Of a stretch of 64,000 bases of DNA, positions 13,401 to 31,419 are shown in pieces (the stretch's first letter is position 1; each line of letters opens with the position of its first letter). The notes beneath the pieces were generated by a model that saw only the letters and a list, made by a program, of their open reading frames with translations, ran no database searches and was not told where the DNA came from. Source of the DNA: Chaunax sp. Z400 (lineage: Eukaryota; Chordata; Actinopteri; Lophiiformes; Chaunacidae); NCBI GenBank assembly GCA_037577475.1, contig CM075197.1:24051150-24115149 (forward strand), given 5' to 3'. A program made the position numbers and the translations under genes.

Positions 13401-16400
13401 GGAGTAATTCTGAGGAGGTGGGCGGCAGAGGTTTTTATGACCCCCCTCGCAAGAGAATTAGGCTATTATCAGGGCAGAAACTGCTTATTACCCAACTTGA
13501 GTGATCACCATACTGCAGGCATCGCAGTGCAGAAATAGACAAGCTCCTGTTCTGAATGAAGTCGTTGTCTAAGGATCAGCTGCTAGTGTGTGTTGGAGTT
13601 GGTTTCATCTTTTCTGCGCAGCAAGTCTTGCCAAAACTCACCACAGCTCTGGAAATACAGGATAAACAGATCACATAAAGTTGTAAATCTCAACCTGTGT
13701 GGCCTGTTTCTCCTCTGTCAAAGCAAAGGGGAAAAAAAGCCCCTATTAGAGAATTATTAATTATCCAGAGTGTTATATCTTACAGTCACATTGCTATGAC
13801 ACTGCTTAAGTTGGATTATGAATCCTAAAACACATGGTGTTTGACCTTTAGCTTACTTTCCTCCCTGTTTTGTCGTGATCCTTTGCCAAAGGTGTGTTTA
13901 CTCAACTCAACAACTTTTTTTATTTTTTTTTTGGAGGTTTGAACTCTTCTCTTCTTCCAGTCGCAGTGACAGAAGTGGAGTGTGTCCGTGAAGGCTGCCA
14001 GTCCGAGTCGCTGAGGCGTTTCTCCGGCTCGGTGCAAGAGAGCCAGTGCTTCACAGTGGTCTTCAAAGGAAGCAGGAAGAGCCTGGACCTGGTGTGTCCC
14101 TGTGAGGAAGAGGCTCGGTCCTGGGTGCGAGGGCTCCGCACTTTAAAGGAACATGTGTCCAGCATGTCTCAGAAGGAAAAACTGGATCAATATCCTGCCC
14201 AATGTCTAACGTTAGAATAAATATAGAATGGCTGAGGCAGCTAAGGTGACTGACTCTGCTGACACGTGAGCATAGCTAAGGCAGTAATGAGTGCATAAAA
14301 AACCCTGTCTAATTATAGTCTGACTGTCACTGCTAATTACAATCCCTTATAGCCAGTGGATTATATTGTAGGTATCAGGTTGAGTATTATATCAAGATTC
14401 TGCTCATTTTCTGTGGATGTATTTTTAGTTTTGTGAACATGTAAATCAGCAGGGTAATTATCTTTTATATGCAATCTTGTCACCAGTTTATTTTATTTCG
14501 TCATGTGGACTTTCTGCAGCCGAGGTGACGTTAATCTGAAATGGTGTCATGCGCATATGTGGGCTTACTGTGCCACAGGCAGGTGACAACGTACTGAAAC
14601 AGGTTTCCCGTCGCCATCGGCTCTTTTATTTAAATTATATGTTTTTTCTCCAAACGGACTTAGGATAATAGCATTCAGCCAGCATAGAAACAAGAGCTGC
14701 ATCACAAGAGCCTGTTAAGTGGTGTTTATGCCTGTTTCTGTAAGACATTTTGAAGGTGTGGTTGAATTGAATTTGATGCTAAGAGATCAAAACCAACAAC
14801 AATGTTATGCACTGTTGCCAGCTTATTAGGTACACTTTGCCTAAACCAATGCAGTCCAATAGAAACAGCACTGCCATAAATCTTCCCTTCATGAAGGTCA
14901 TGATGTTCAATTTTTGTTGAGACTGTTTTAGAAAGATGTTGATTCAACTTGATAATCATATTAGAGAATGTAATTTCTCACATGCTCTTTTCTCTCCTAC
15001 ATGAAAACATGACGAGTGTCTTCAGCATTATTGACATCATCATCTCTCTCATCTTCCCTCTTCACTGATACTAACTACCTCTTGGCTTGTAATGATGCCT
15101 CCTGGCTGTCATTTTGTCCCCTCAGTCTGCCTGGGAACATCTTTCTGAGCTGACTGGGAGAAAAAAAAGTAGTTCATTATCATTACCTCAATCCTTTTTC
15201 CAGCTCTTGTACTTCGTATTCTCCTCCCTTGTTTTCTGGCTGACTCTTATGTTCAGGTCGTGGCATAGCGAGAAAACTCACTCCAACATGAGCATGTGGC
15301 CGTCGACACATGGTGCTCTTTTGATGTTTTGAGGTTAATTATTAAATAGTCACATCATTCTCAGGAGAGTGGGTTTTAATCATGAAGCAGACTCCACATT
15401 TTACCAAAGCAACAATAAATATATTTTTTTATTTTGTTGTGTATATGATGAGCATTTTGGTTCCAAATAAAATTAGGATATTTTTACTTATATTTAGGAT
15501 AAACTAAGATTATTCTTGGCCTCCATGGTGCCCAATTAGCGCCCTGACACCTGGAGGCGTTTTTCACTCCTTATGAGCGGCCCTGCTAGGTGTACCTAAT
15601 AAACCGGCAAAGTGAGTGGATGTGTATAAGCATTTTCATTTTGTTTTCAGTTACTGTAAAGTAGGTCAAGGTCACTTCATGACCTGTATAAAGAGGAAAG
15701 TGTGGCATTAACACATTAACACCTCAAGCAGGCAGGGAAGGGAAGGAAAAAGGAAAGAAACCTTTGGTGGGTGAGGGGTGCACAGAAAATTTGGGACCCC
15801 TCTGGAAAGCAAATAACATCCACATCAGGAAGCATAATCCTGTTAAGTGCAAGATTTAAGTGTATTTCTGCACATTATAAAGACTGGTTTTATGCCGGTT
15901 TTCTTCCTTAACCCTCTGAACCTGGATCCGACGCTACCTGAGGCGAGCGGATGAGAACCAGGACGGCAAGATGAGCTACGATGAGGTCAAACGGCTCCTT
16001 CAGATGATCAACATTGATCTGAGTGAGCAGTATGCCCGCTCTCTATTCAAGGTCAGCGCCATTGTTGTGTGAGTTTTTAAGCACCTGTCAAATACCCTTA
16101 GCTTTTAGTCAGTAGGTGTAATTCGTATGAGCTCCCTTTACTGAGACACACTGGAGTCTGTGTTCAATTACCTAGTCAGTGGGAAAGCAACCATCATCTC
16201 CACAGTATCTCCTCCTACAACAAATCAAGAGCCAGTTATTTCTTTATTGTAGGGGATTACTGCCTTGCTATGTCCCTCAGCTCTCTATTACAGCTAAATT
16301 GTTGCTTTTTATGTTTCCTCTTGATGCAATTTCAAAACCTGACACCCCTCAGAGACATTTTCAAAGTAGGTTTGCACAGCTGGCTTGAGTGGAGATGCTT

Positions 16401-19400
16401 TGCCCCAGGGGAATTTGAAACACTCCCGAAATAAAAGCATACATTGTTTGATATGTTTTCTTAGGGTGTGTTTGATTGTTTTTTAACTCGTCCCTATCCC
16501 CCGTCTCCCAGAGGTGTGACCGATCCAGTAATAATCGTCTGGATCACGGAGAGATTGAGGAGTTCTGCAGGGAGCTGCTACGACGGCCCGAGCTGGACGG
16601 CGTGTTCAGACACTACTCCAGTAACGGTTGTGTGCTCGCCACTGCTGAGCTGCGCGACTTCCTCGGAGACCAGGGAGAAGACGCGTCATTGAAACACGCT
16701 CAGAGCCTCATACTCACATACGAGCTCAATGAATGGGGTAGGCCCTAAAAGCAATCATTAGATTTAAGGATTTAAATGAAGAACCATGACTTTTTCATAT
16801 AAACAGCCGTTTAATGCTGCCTCAGAAAGTTGCACAGACTCACTTGATGTTATTTTAACCAAATTTTTTAAGGCTTTGGATCTTCAATCTTGCAATAACA
16901 TTGCAGTTTAAAAGTGCATATATTACAAGAATGTGCTGACAAAATGTATTTTGCAGTTCGCCTTTGTTAATATATTGATGGCCCATATTTAGCAAAATAA
17001 AAGAATATCTGAATCCCAAAATCGAAAACTGAATACCGTACCCAATGAACGAATATCCCAATAGCCGAGTATTTGGATCTAGACTGATAAATGAGTAAGG
17101 TGTTTGAGAAGATGAGGATTAGATGACAGTTCAGTAAGAGAGACTGTGTGAATTAGAAAGAAAATATCACAATAAATTATCTGCATAATCTCCTTATATC
17201 CTATCCTGCACATTAAAGTCCAGATCTGTAAAACGACAGACATCCTATGATTTATGATGTCAAAATAATCAGTAAAAGAAGACTTTTTCCCCCTGAACTG
17301 TTCAGCTTATTCATGTGAGAGAAGGAGGCTGTGATCTAGTGTGAGCTGCCTCTTTTCCTTTCTTGTCTTCCTCGTACATCAGTTTTTTCTGATGAACCCG
17401 CTGAGAGATAATCGACACGATTGAAACTCTTTGCCTTTCATTGTAGCTCAGAAGAACCAGCTCATGACCCAGAATGGTTTCACCATGTACATGCTGTCCC
17501 AGGAGAATGACGTGGTTAACCCTGACCATGCCAGAGTCTACCAGGACATGAGCCGCCCTTTGTCCCACTACTTCATCTCCTCATCACACAACACTTACCT
17601 TACCAAGGACCAAGTTACTAGTGCCAGCAGCACTGAGCCATATATCAGGTATTCAGACAAAGACTTGTCAGATGTCATCAAACAGCACATATTAAAACCT
17701 GTTCAGATGTTTTGAGTGTGTGTCTTAAACTGACAGGGCTCTGAATCAGGGCTGTCGCTGTGTGGAGCTGGACTGCTGGGATGGAGATAAGGGGGAACCT
17801 GTCATCTACCACGGCCACACTCTCACCTCCAAAGTCCCCTTCAAGGTGGTCATTGAAACCATCGCCCAGTATGCCTTCAAGGTAAGAGGAACTTGGTGTA
17901 CATCCTCAGCTATGACAGTGTGTTTGAGGCTCCTTGTAAATACCTCTGCCAAAGGAGGTAATGTTTGTTTGTTTGTTACCATCGCCAAGGAGTCGGTTGA
18001 TTGTTTGGTTGTTGGTTTTCTGGCTGGTTGGTTGGTTAGTTGGTTGATTGGTCAGCAGGATTATGCAAAGAGGATTGGTGTTGGGACAGAATAAGCCCCA
18101 TTAAATTCTGGTGCACATCCAGATAAAGGGGTGGATCAGCTGGGCCTTTGTGGAGGCAGCGCTCTACTGAGTGCCATTCTTGTCTGTTTGTTTGTCTTTC
18201 TGTTTCTTAACAGGATTACTCACACAGTTATTAACAGATTTTGATTTTTTTTTTTTAAAGGGTTCTTTACCATTGCGGGATAGAGGCAATTAATTCAAGA
18301 TTTTTACTTCCAACTTCATTTATAATGCCCACTATGCTTGGACAAAAATTATACAACGACATCCCCATAAGATCTACCACACAAGTCTGATCTGGATCCA
18401 AATAATATTCTAGATATGATGATACAGACTGTTTGAATTTATAGGGCTCACGGGCAGTTTGCTATTGTTAGATAACAACTAATACTGCTACAGACTTGTA
18501 GCTAAGACCAAATTGTAGCTGAAACTGTGCTGATTCAGTTTGGTGTCAAATTTAATGTATCTTCAAAAGTTACTGATGTAGATCCTGAACAAAACCACCA
18601 TTAGTGAAATATGGTTTTCTTGAATAACTATTAAACTAATAATGATACCAATGTGATTCCAACTACTAGGGTTAGGTTTTCATGTTCAGGGAGTCATGTT
18701 GTGTCAAACTATCACGGGACCTTTTTAGGTGCAATGATAGAATTAGGAAACTGAGCTACCTTAGCAGAGGTTTGTGCTCTCCGAGTGCTGTCTAGTTAGT
18801 AATGAAAGTAAGTGAGCTGATGTCAGTAAACAAATCCAGATTCCTGACTTCTTGCATTCACAGCCTTTTGTTCCTCTTGCATACTTGTTTTTGAGCCAAC
18901 CCTGTGGCATTTTATTTTTGATATGCTACAGTATTACAGTGTTTTATTCTATATTGCTTTTATGTGATACGTTTCTCCTCGCAGGCATCCCCGTTCCCTC
19001 TGATCCTGTCCTTGGAGAACCACTGTTCCGTTGAGCAGCAGGCTATCATGGCTAAATACCTTCGCACCATCCTGGGCAGCAGACTTCTCACCAAGCCCCT
19101 CAGTACCCAACCGCTGCAGGATCTGCCTTCTCCAGAGGTGCAACACACACAGTTGCATCCATTTTGTCAAAGACCTCTGGCTGTCTGGTTTTCTAATTAC
19201 GTAATTTATTTCAATGACCTTGTCTGCAGGAACTGAAGGGGCGTATTCTGGTAAAAGGGAAGAAGCAGATTCCTCACCTGAGCCAGCTTGGCAAGAATGG
19301 CAGCTGTGCCAGCTTCTCTTCAAGCTCTGAAGAAGAATTTGCAAGCAGCAATAAAAACACACCCAAGAAGGATCCTGCGAAGGTCAGTTCAGGAGGAGTT

Positions 19401-21549
19401 AAGCCTTCTGCGCTGTGAAAGTAAGTTTTTTTAAATAATGGACCAATTTTCTTAAATGTTCACCTTTGTCCTTCCCAGGCCTCTATTAAAGTGAGCCCTG
19501 AGTTATCAGAGCTGGTGGTGTACTGCAGAAGTGCCCCCTTCTGTGGATTTGAAAATGATTCTGAAAAACCTCCATATGAACTGTCCTCCTTCTCTGAAAG
19601 TGAGGCCCTCAGGCTCATCAAGGACTCAGGTACAGCAGTGGAAATGATTGCAACTTGGCATGACAGGGAGAAAGTCAAAGGGATTTTGTGAAATTGCTCC
19701 ACTGCAGATGATTTTTACAGAAAATATAACCAGCCTCCAGTGTGTATGATGGTATGTGGTTTCCCATCCTTTCATTTGCAGGAAATCTTTTTGTAAGACA
19801 CAACAGCAGACAGCTGAGCCGGATCTATCCGTCTGGCCAACGCCTCCAATCATCCAACTATGATCCCCAGGATATGTGGAACGGTGGCTGCCAGATGGGT
19901 TAGTACTCCAGATTAGAAGCTGCGGTGTTGGTCTGAAGGCAGCAAATTAAGGCAATTCACTTAAAGATAAAAAGAGATGTTGTACTGACTAAGATTTCTG
20001 AAAATCGCTGCTGCGCCTGAACACATTCAGGTCGCTGCTTTCACTGATTCATTTGTTCAGCATTCACTGATGCTGAGATGTTTTCCGCTGACACGTTTGC
20101 GATCTGGCTTGTTTTGTGTCACTGACTCCACTCTCTGTGCTGCGCAGTGGCTCTGAACTTCCAGACACCTGGGGAGCAGATGGACTTGAACCAGGGTCGC
20201 TTTCTCCCCAACGGCCGCTGTGGATACATCCTCAAACCGAGCTTCCTGTGCAGCCCCACGTCCAACTTTAACCCAGAGAATACGGGAGGAGGCCCCGGTC
20301 ACGTCCCCACCCAGCTGACTATACGAGTAAGTGGTAACCTATCAAGAAAAGTTTTTTTTTTACATACCTCATTTAGATCAATACTCTTCATTTATGTGTG
20401 TATGTTATTTTCACAGCTTTGTTTTTCATTTCTCCACGTTATTCTTTTAATGCTTGTTTATATTTACGCTGTACACACAAACATGTGTCCAGCCTCCGTT
20501 GCTCTTCCTGACATTCCTTCCTGTCAAAGTTTTCCTGACATAAAATGAGGTTCTGAAGATAGAGATTGCCATTTGGACTACAGATATTGAGGCATTTTAA
20601 GACATATTTGTGATTTGGGGATATACGGATTTGTTTGACTTGAGTTTACTTCAATTTTGACAGATTTCCAATCAGAATTTAATGTAAAAACTGACTGATA
20701 TATTTGTTTTTTTCAGATAATATCTGCGCAGCAGCTGCCAAAAATCAACACAGAGAAGGTTAGCTCCATTGTGGACCCACAAGTGTGTGTGGAAATTCAT
20801 GGAGTGGCTATCGATAATGCAAGAAACAAAACCCAACGCATTGACAACAATGGTAAATCTGGGACTTAATTTTTCACTGCAATGCATCAACAGTAAAGCT
20901 TAATTCTTATTTCATTAATTGTATGAATATTTTAAGCATAGAGCTATTCATATCTATTATTATTGTACAATACTTTAAATCTGTAATGTTCTTTTCTTTA
21001 TGGAGTTTCTTCCAATGATTTAATCATAGGAGAAAATAGATGCCAGCATTAAGCAGCACAGATCTTTGGCTTATTTTTGTCGGAGCCTTTTCTGTTTCTC
21101 ACCATGACTAGTTTGTGTGAAGACACAGTGCAGGATGACGTATTTACAGCTCTTGTGCTCCCTCTACAGGCTTTAATCCACGATGGGACTGCACTCTAAG
21201 CTTCCAGCTGCAGGTCCCTGAACTGGCCCTGGTGCGGTTTTTGGTGGTGGATCACGACCACACCGCCAAGAATGACTTTGTGGGCCAGTTCACGCTACCT
21301 TTCACAAGCCTACGAACAGGTGCTCATAAAGATGCCCCCTGTACATCTTATACAACAGTCATTATTGTGGCATGTTGTTTGTAATGTGTGCAATCTTTCT
21401 TCTCAGGATATCGACATATTCATCTATTGAAGGCAGATGGCTCCAGTCTGTCCCCATCCACGCTATTCGTCCATGTCAAAGTGACCCGTAAAGGAGTTCC
21501 CATCAAAAGTGTGTCAGAGCGTATAGCCATCGCCAAAGGCAAGGCATGA
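3849..21549 (+). CDS. plcd3: Phosphoinositide phospholipase C delta-3, 783 aa, 15 exons
   Basis: Hydrolyses PIP2 to IP3 and diacylglycerol at membranes in a Ca2+-dependent way. Exons: 3849-3921, 11174-11338, 13961-14189, 15922-16051, 16512-16737, 17447-17648, 17737-17881, 18985-19137, 19230-19382, 19479-19629, 19782-19898, 20148-20326, 20717-20852, 21170-21319, 21407-21549. They sum to 2352 nt in one frame (human PLCD3 is 789 aa). Order: PH domain (about 30-140), EF-hands (first loop DENQDGKMSYDE), X domain (305-450), a Ser/Glu-rich linker, Y domain (497-612), C2 domain (638-765). Catalytic and Ca2+ residues are all present: H322, N323, E352, D354, H367, E401, with the spacing of PLC-delta1. 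The start has A at -3. Intron 3 is AT-AC (U12). PLCD3 is favoured over PLCD1/4 by overall similarity and by adjacency to nmt1; the a/b teleost copy is not resolved. Confidence 0.95.
6975..7026. repeat. Perfect 19-bp hairpin
   Basis: Arms TTTTTTTTTATTCCTCCAC (6975-6993) and GTGGAGGAATAAAAAAAAA (7008-7026) are exact reverse complements around a 14-base loop. It lies in plcd3 intron 1 at the left edge of a repeat-rich block. Confidence 0.9.
7050..7360. repeat. Dispersed teleost repeat fragment
   Basis: The block begins GTGAACGCGATATCTCAGG and continues with text about a base or two different from a repeat I recognise from many fish genomes (TTTCTTCAAATGTGGCACAAA, then GGTCATAGGTCAACTTCACC). It has no coding capacity. 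The family name is not certain without a repeat-library search. Confidence 0.55.
7368..7509. repeat. Nested fold-backs with (CT)n/(GA)n tract
   Basis: Three inverted repeats are packed together. AGTTTAGCGTCACC (7368-7381) pairs exactly with 7388-7401. A CT-rich run (about 7416-7462) pairs with the GA-rich run at 7467-7487. GTTATTAGG (7487-7495) pairs with CCTAATAAC (7501-7509). The block sits in plcd3 intron 1 directly after the 7050-7360 repeat. Confidence 0.85.
8040..8400. repeat. Dispersed repeat with TTAGCATGCTAA motifs
   Basis: In plcd3 intron 1. It carries the phrases 'atcagcatgctaat', 'gctagcatgtaa' and 'gtgttagcatgctaatag' followed by 'agctcacagc...gctcacagagc', a pattern I recognise from a common non-coding fish transposon family. 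Family assignment needs a library search. Confidence 0.5.
12951..13343 (-). other. Antisense 130-codon ORF with one hydrophobic segment
   Basis: In plcd3 intron 2, on the opposite strand. The frame contains a 19-residue hydrophobic run (SAVASSVSALILLVAIIV) after a hydrophilic stretch, which reads like a single membrane segment. The hydrophobic run is followed by a good splice-donor match (ATT|GTAAGG). I recognise no family, and the tail of the ORF is low quality. It may be chance; it is recorded because the local composition is more GC-rich than the intron around it. Confidence 0.15.
14190..15921 (+). other. U12-type AT-AC intron (plcd3 intron 3)
   Basis: The donor is ATATCCTG directly after the exon ending GGATCA, matching the U12 5' site consensus ATATCCTT at seven of eight bases. 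No AG acceptor precedes exon 4. Instead an exact U12 branch-point consensus TTCCTTAAC lies at 15904-15912, followed by CCTCTGAAC, ending in AC at 15921, about 10 nt after the branch A. Joining here restores LDHWIRRYL, matching human LDHWIHSYL. The intron is removed by the minor spliceosome. Confidence 0.9.
14815..14960. repeat. Dispersed teleost repeat, copy 1
   Basis: In the U12 intron of plcd3. It reads 'cttattaggtacactttgcctaa...gcagtccaatagaaacagc...ctgccataaatc...catgaaggtcatgatgttca', a non-coding repeat familiar from fish genomes. A likely detached end of the same family lies at 15590-15620 ('taggtgtacctaataaacc'). A second copy lies at 28905-29130 in nmt1 intron 6. Confidence 0.6.
17935..18290. 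repeat. Dispersed teleost repeat, 'CTCTGCCAAAGGAGG' family, copy 1
   Basis: In plcd3 intron 7. It runs from 'tacctctgccaaaggaggtaatgtttg' through GTTG/GGTT tracts, 'cagcaggattatgcaaagag', 'ccccattaaattctgg' and 'agataaaggggtggatcagc' to 'ttaccattgcgggataga'. The same phrases recur at 23340-23700. It is non-coding. Confidence 0.65.
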
Positions 21550-23339
21550 CATGCATCTGATGGAAAGCTGCATTTTCTGACCACAATGGCCTTTTGAAAA
21601 GGAGCTGTGAATGTGTGGAGAGGGGGAGAGAGAGACTGCTGCTGCTGCTGCTGCTGCTGCTGGTTGGTCTCCCGTTCCAGACCTCAAGTGGTCCAATTTA
21701 CACTGATTCACTTCCAAATGCAGGAAGAAAGATGCCGTTCATCAAAGATGATAACGCCACTCTTGCTCTTAGCAAAGTAATTGTTTCAGGCTGGATAATG
21801 AGTCCGTCGAGAGAGAAATTGGTCTTTTCAGTACTGAGTACTCTGGAAGCAGGGTACTGAGGATTGTGGTCCCTGGAACACTTTGATATAGGATGTGTTA
21901 CAAAATTAATTTTAGTGTTGTCAACTATAATGTGTAGATGATGCCTTAATCTGTCAGAGTGAAGATGTGATATTACATCCTTTTGTATTTTTTATTTGAA
22001 AAATATGATGTTAACATAATATTTGTTTTAAATTCAATGAATGATGCTAGTTTAACAAAATAATACATACTTAACTGAAGCTATCTCATAGGTGCTGTGA
22101 ATAGGAATCCAAGCATGACTGGCTGTACTTAAGAAATGTTGTCTTAAAATGATTGTTTCTGCACTAATTGTGACGTAACACAGATGTAATAATGTTTCAC
22201 TGATTGTCACTCAACTGTCGTATTATCCATGAAGGTTGAACAAAATGAAGGTTTTATTCAGTAAGTATTACTTAATAGTCCAGATACACAACTTGGCACT
22301 TTTAATTTCTCTCTGGAGAAAGATTTTTTTTTTTCAAATGACAGTATTTTTCAACAACTTGTAAACTTGAAATATTAACAGTGTTAACTTACAGATGTTT
22401 ACTTACGTTCTTAGAAATTTCAGTTTTTGTACTCCACTAAGCAAGGTCAGTCAAGTAGTGTTTGACGTTTGAAGATATTTGCTTCTAGGCTCCTTGACGG
22501 CATTGTTTATATGCTTTTTTGTTGTTGTTGTTGTTGTTGGTTCTCGTCCTTGCATTCACATCATAGAATTGTGGCATAACACGAATTGCAACAATCTAAT
22601 ACAACCAGCAATTACTGTAAGTCACAGTGAGGCAGTAATGAACGGTGCTGTACATGGATTACTGTAATTAGTTTATATAATCAAGATGGGTTAGTTTCAG
22701 AAATGTGTAACAAATGATGAGTGATGTATGACTTTGCAGTTTTAAAGCTTGTAGCCTATGTTGTGTGAATGTCAGTTGGTATTATGTGTGCAAAAGAAAA
22801 TATTGTTTCATGGAAGCACTAATAACAAATTGCTGTTTGAGTCTTTTGTTTTTTTTGTCTTTTTCGCATTTTCTCACAAGAAACAGAGACAGAGTATCTG
22901 TATTTAAGGGGTGGGGGCTGTGCAGGAATACACATTTGGAGGAACATGTCCACATTTGTTTTACATTTAACTCTTGTTTACTCTCTGAACAGCTAAACCA
23001 TTTTCATGCTGAGTTCTGGAGAGCCAGTGAACTGGAAGAGGCACTTTGGTACCACTTTATGATAAAATAACATGCTGCAGTACATCACACTTTATTCACC
23101 AAATGTTTTCAGCTTTCTTTCCTTCATCAGGGCCATATTTCTTTTTATTAAAAATTAATTAAAGTTCTTTGATAGACTTGCGTGGAAGCTCACACAGGCA
23201 TTTGTGCATTCTCAAAGTCATAACCCATAAGTTGTAAATAATGGCTTTACTTATGACCAGTACATCCTTTACTATTACTTACTTTTTCTTGATTTTTGTG
23301 TTTATTATCTCTATTGTTAGTCTGTTAGCATCAAAGAAG
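21550..23339 (+). other. plcd3 3' UTR and intergenic DNA
   Basis: Directly downstream of the plcd3 stop, probably mostly 3' UTR. It holds a (CTG)9 tract at 21636-21662 and a short (GTT)6 tract at 22521-22539. ATTAAA-type signals occur near 23147, but none is clearly flanked by a GU-rich element, so the cleavage site is unresolved. ORFs here have no recognisable homology. Confidence 0.5.
21636..21662 (+). repeat. (CTG)9 trinucleotide repeat in plcd3 3' UTR
   Basis: Nine uninterrupted CTG units starting 87 bases after the plcd3 stop codon, on the sense strand and so presumably transcribed as CUG. Confidence 0.95.
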
Positions 23340-23700
23340 TCATTTGGCAGGGAAGAGCCCATTAAATTTTGGAGTGGATTTCAATTTATTACACACAAAC
23401 TACCTGATGAATTTTGATGAAACTTGGTAGGAAAGGTCAGGCATGAAGCAAGGAAGAACCCAAACTTTGAAGTGGATCTAGATAAAGGGGCAGAGACAGG
23501 ACTTCTTTTTTTTTTAGTTATTTGAACATTGCAAGATAGGGCATTTTTGACCGTTGCGCATAAACTACTTTATGGATTGCCATTAAACTGTGAGGAAAAG
23601 TGGGGCATGTGCCATGGAGGAAATCAAATTTTGAAGTGGATCCTGTGAAGAGGATGGATCAGTGAATTTCTGTCACTCCCTTTAATGCTGCGAGACAGGC
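23340..23700. repeat. Dispersed teleost repeat, copy 2
   Basis: Between plcd3 and nmt1. It shares 'cccattaaattttggagtgg', 'gataaaggggcagagac', 'acattgcaagatagggc' and 'aagaggatggatcag' with the intron copy at 17935-18290. Two diverged sub-units appear in tandem (each with a 'tttgaagtggat' core, near 23470 and 23630). Confidence 0.65.
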
Positions 23701-23894
23701 CTTTTCTCAGCATTTTATTTTTTAAAACTGATTTACAGATCTCTTGGCCCTAATTGTGTTTTGGTTCATGTGAGAGAAGAAAAGATTAAATCTTCCAAAT
23801 CCAATTTCACTGGTGAGGAATCTTCAAAACTAAGGGAAACTAGTTCTTGGAAGCAGCCACTAGAAAACAACAGTGAAGACATTTCCATCACACT

Positions 23895-23967
23895 CTTGAG
23901 CCAATAGCGTCGAGGGAGGTTTAAAGCAATCGATGGCACGCGGTAGCTTCTCACTTCCTGGTTGAAG

Positions 23968-23975
<8 letters not shown>
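23895..23975 (+). promoter_or_regulatory. nmt1 core promoter motifs
   Basis: A CCAAT box (GCCAATAG, from 23900), an ETS-like CACTTCCTGG (23952-23961), and AAGATGGCGG overlapping the start codon (23965-23974), which matches the YY1 consensus often found at housekeeping gene starts. No TATA box is seen. These are motif matches only. Confidence 0.45.
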
Positions 23976-31419
<7,444 letters not shown>

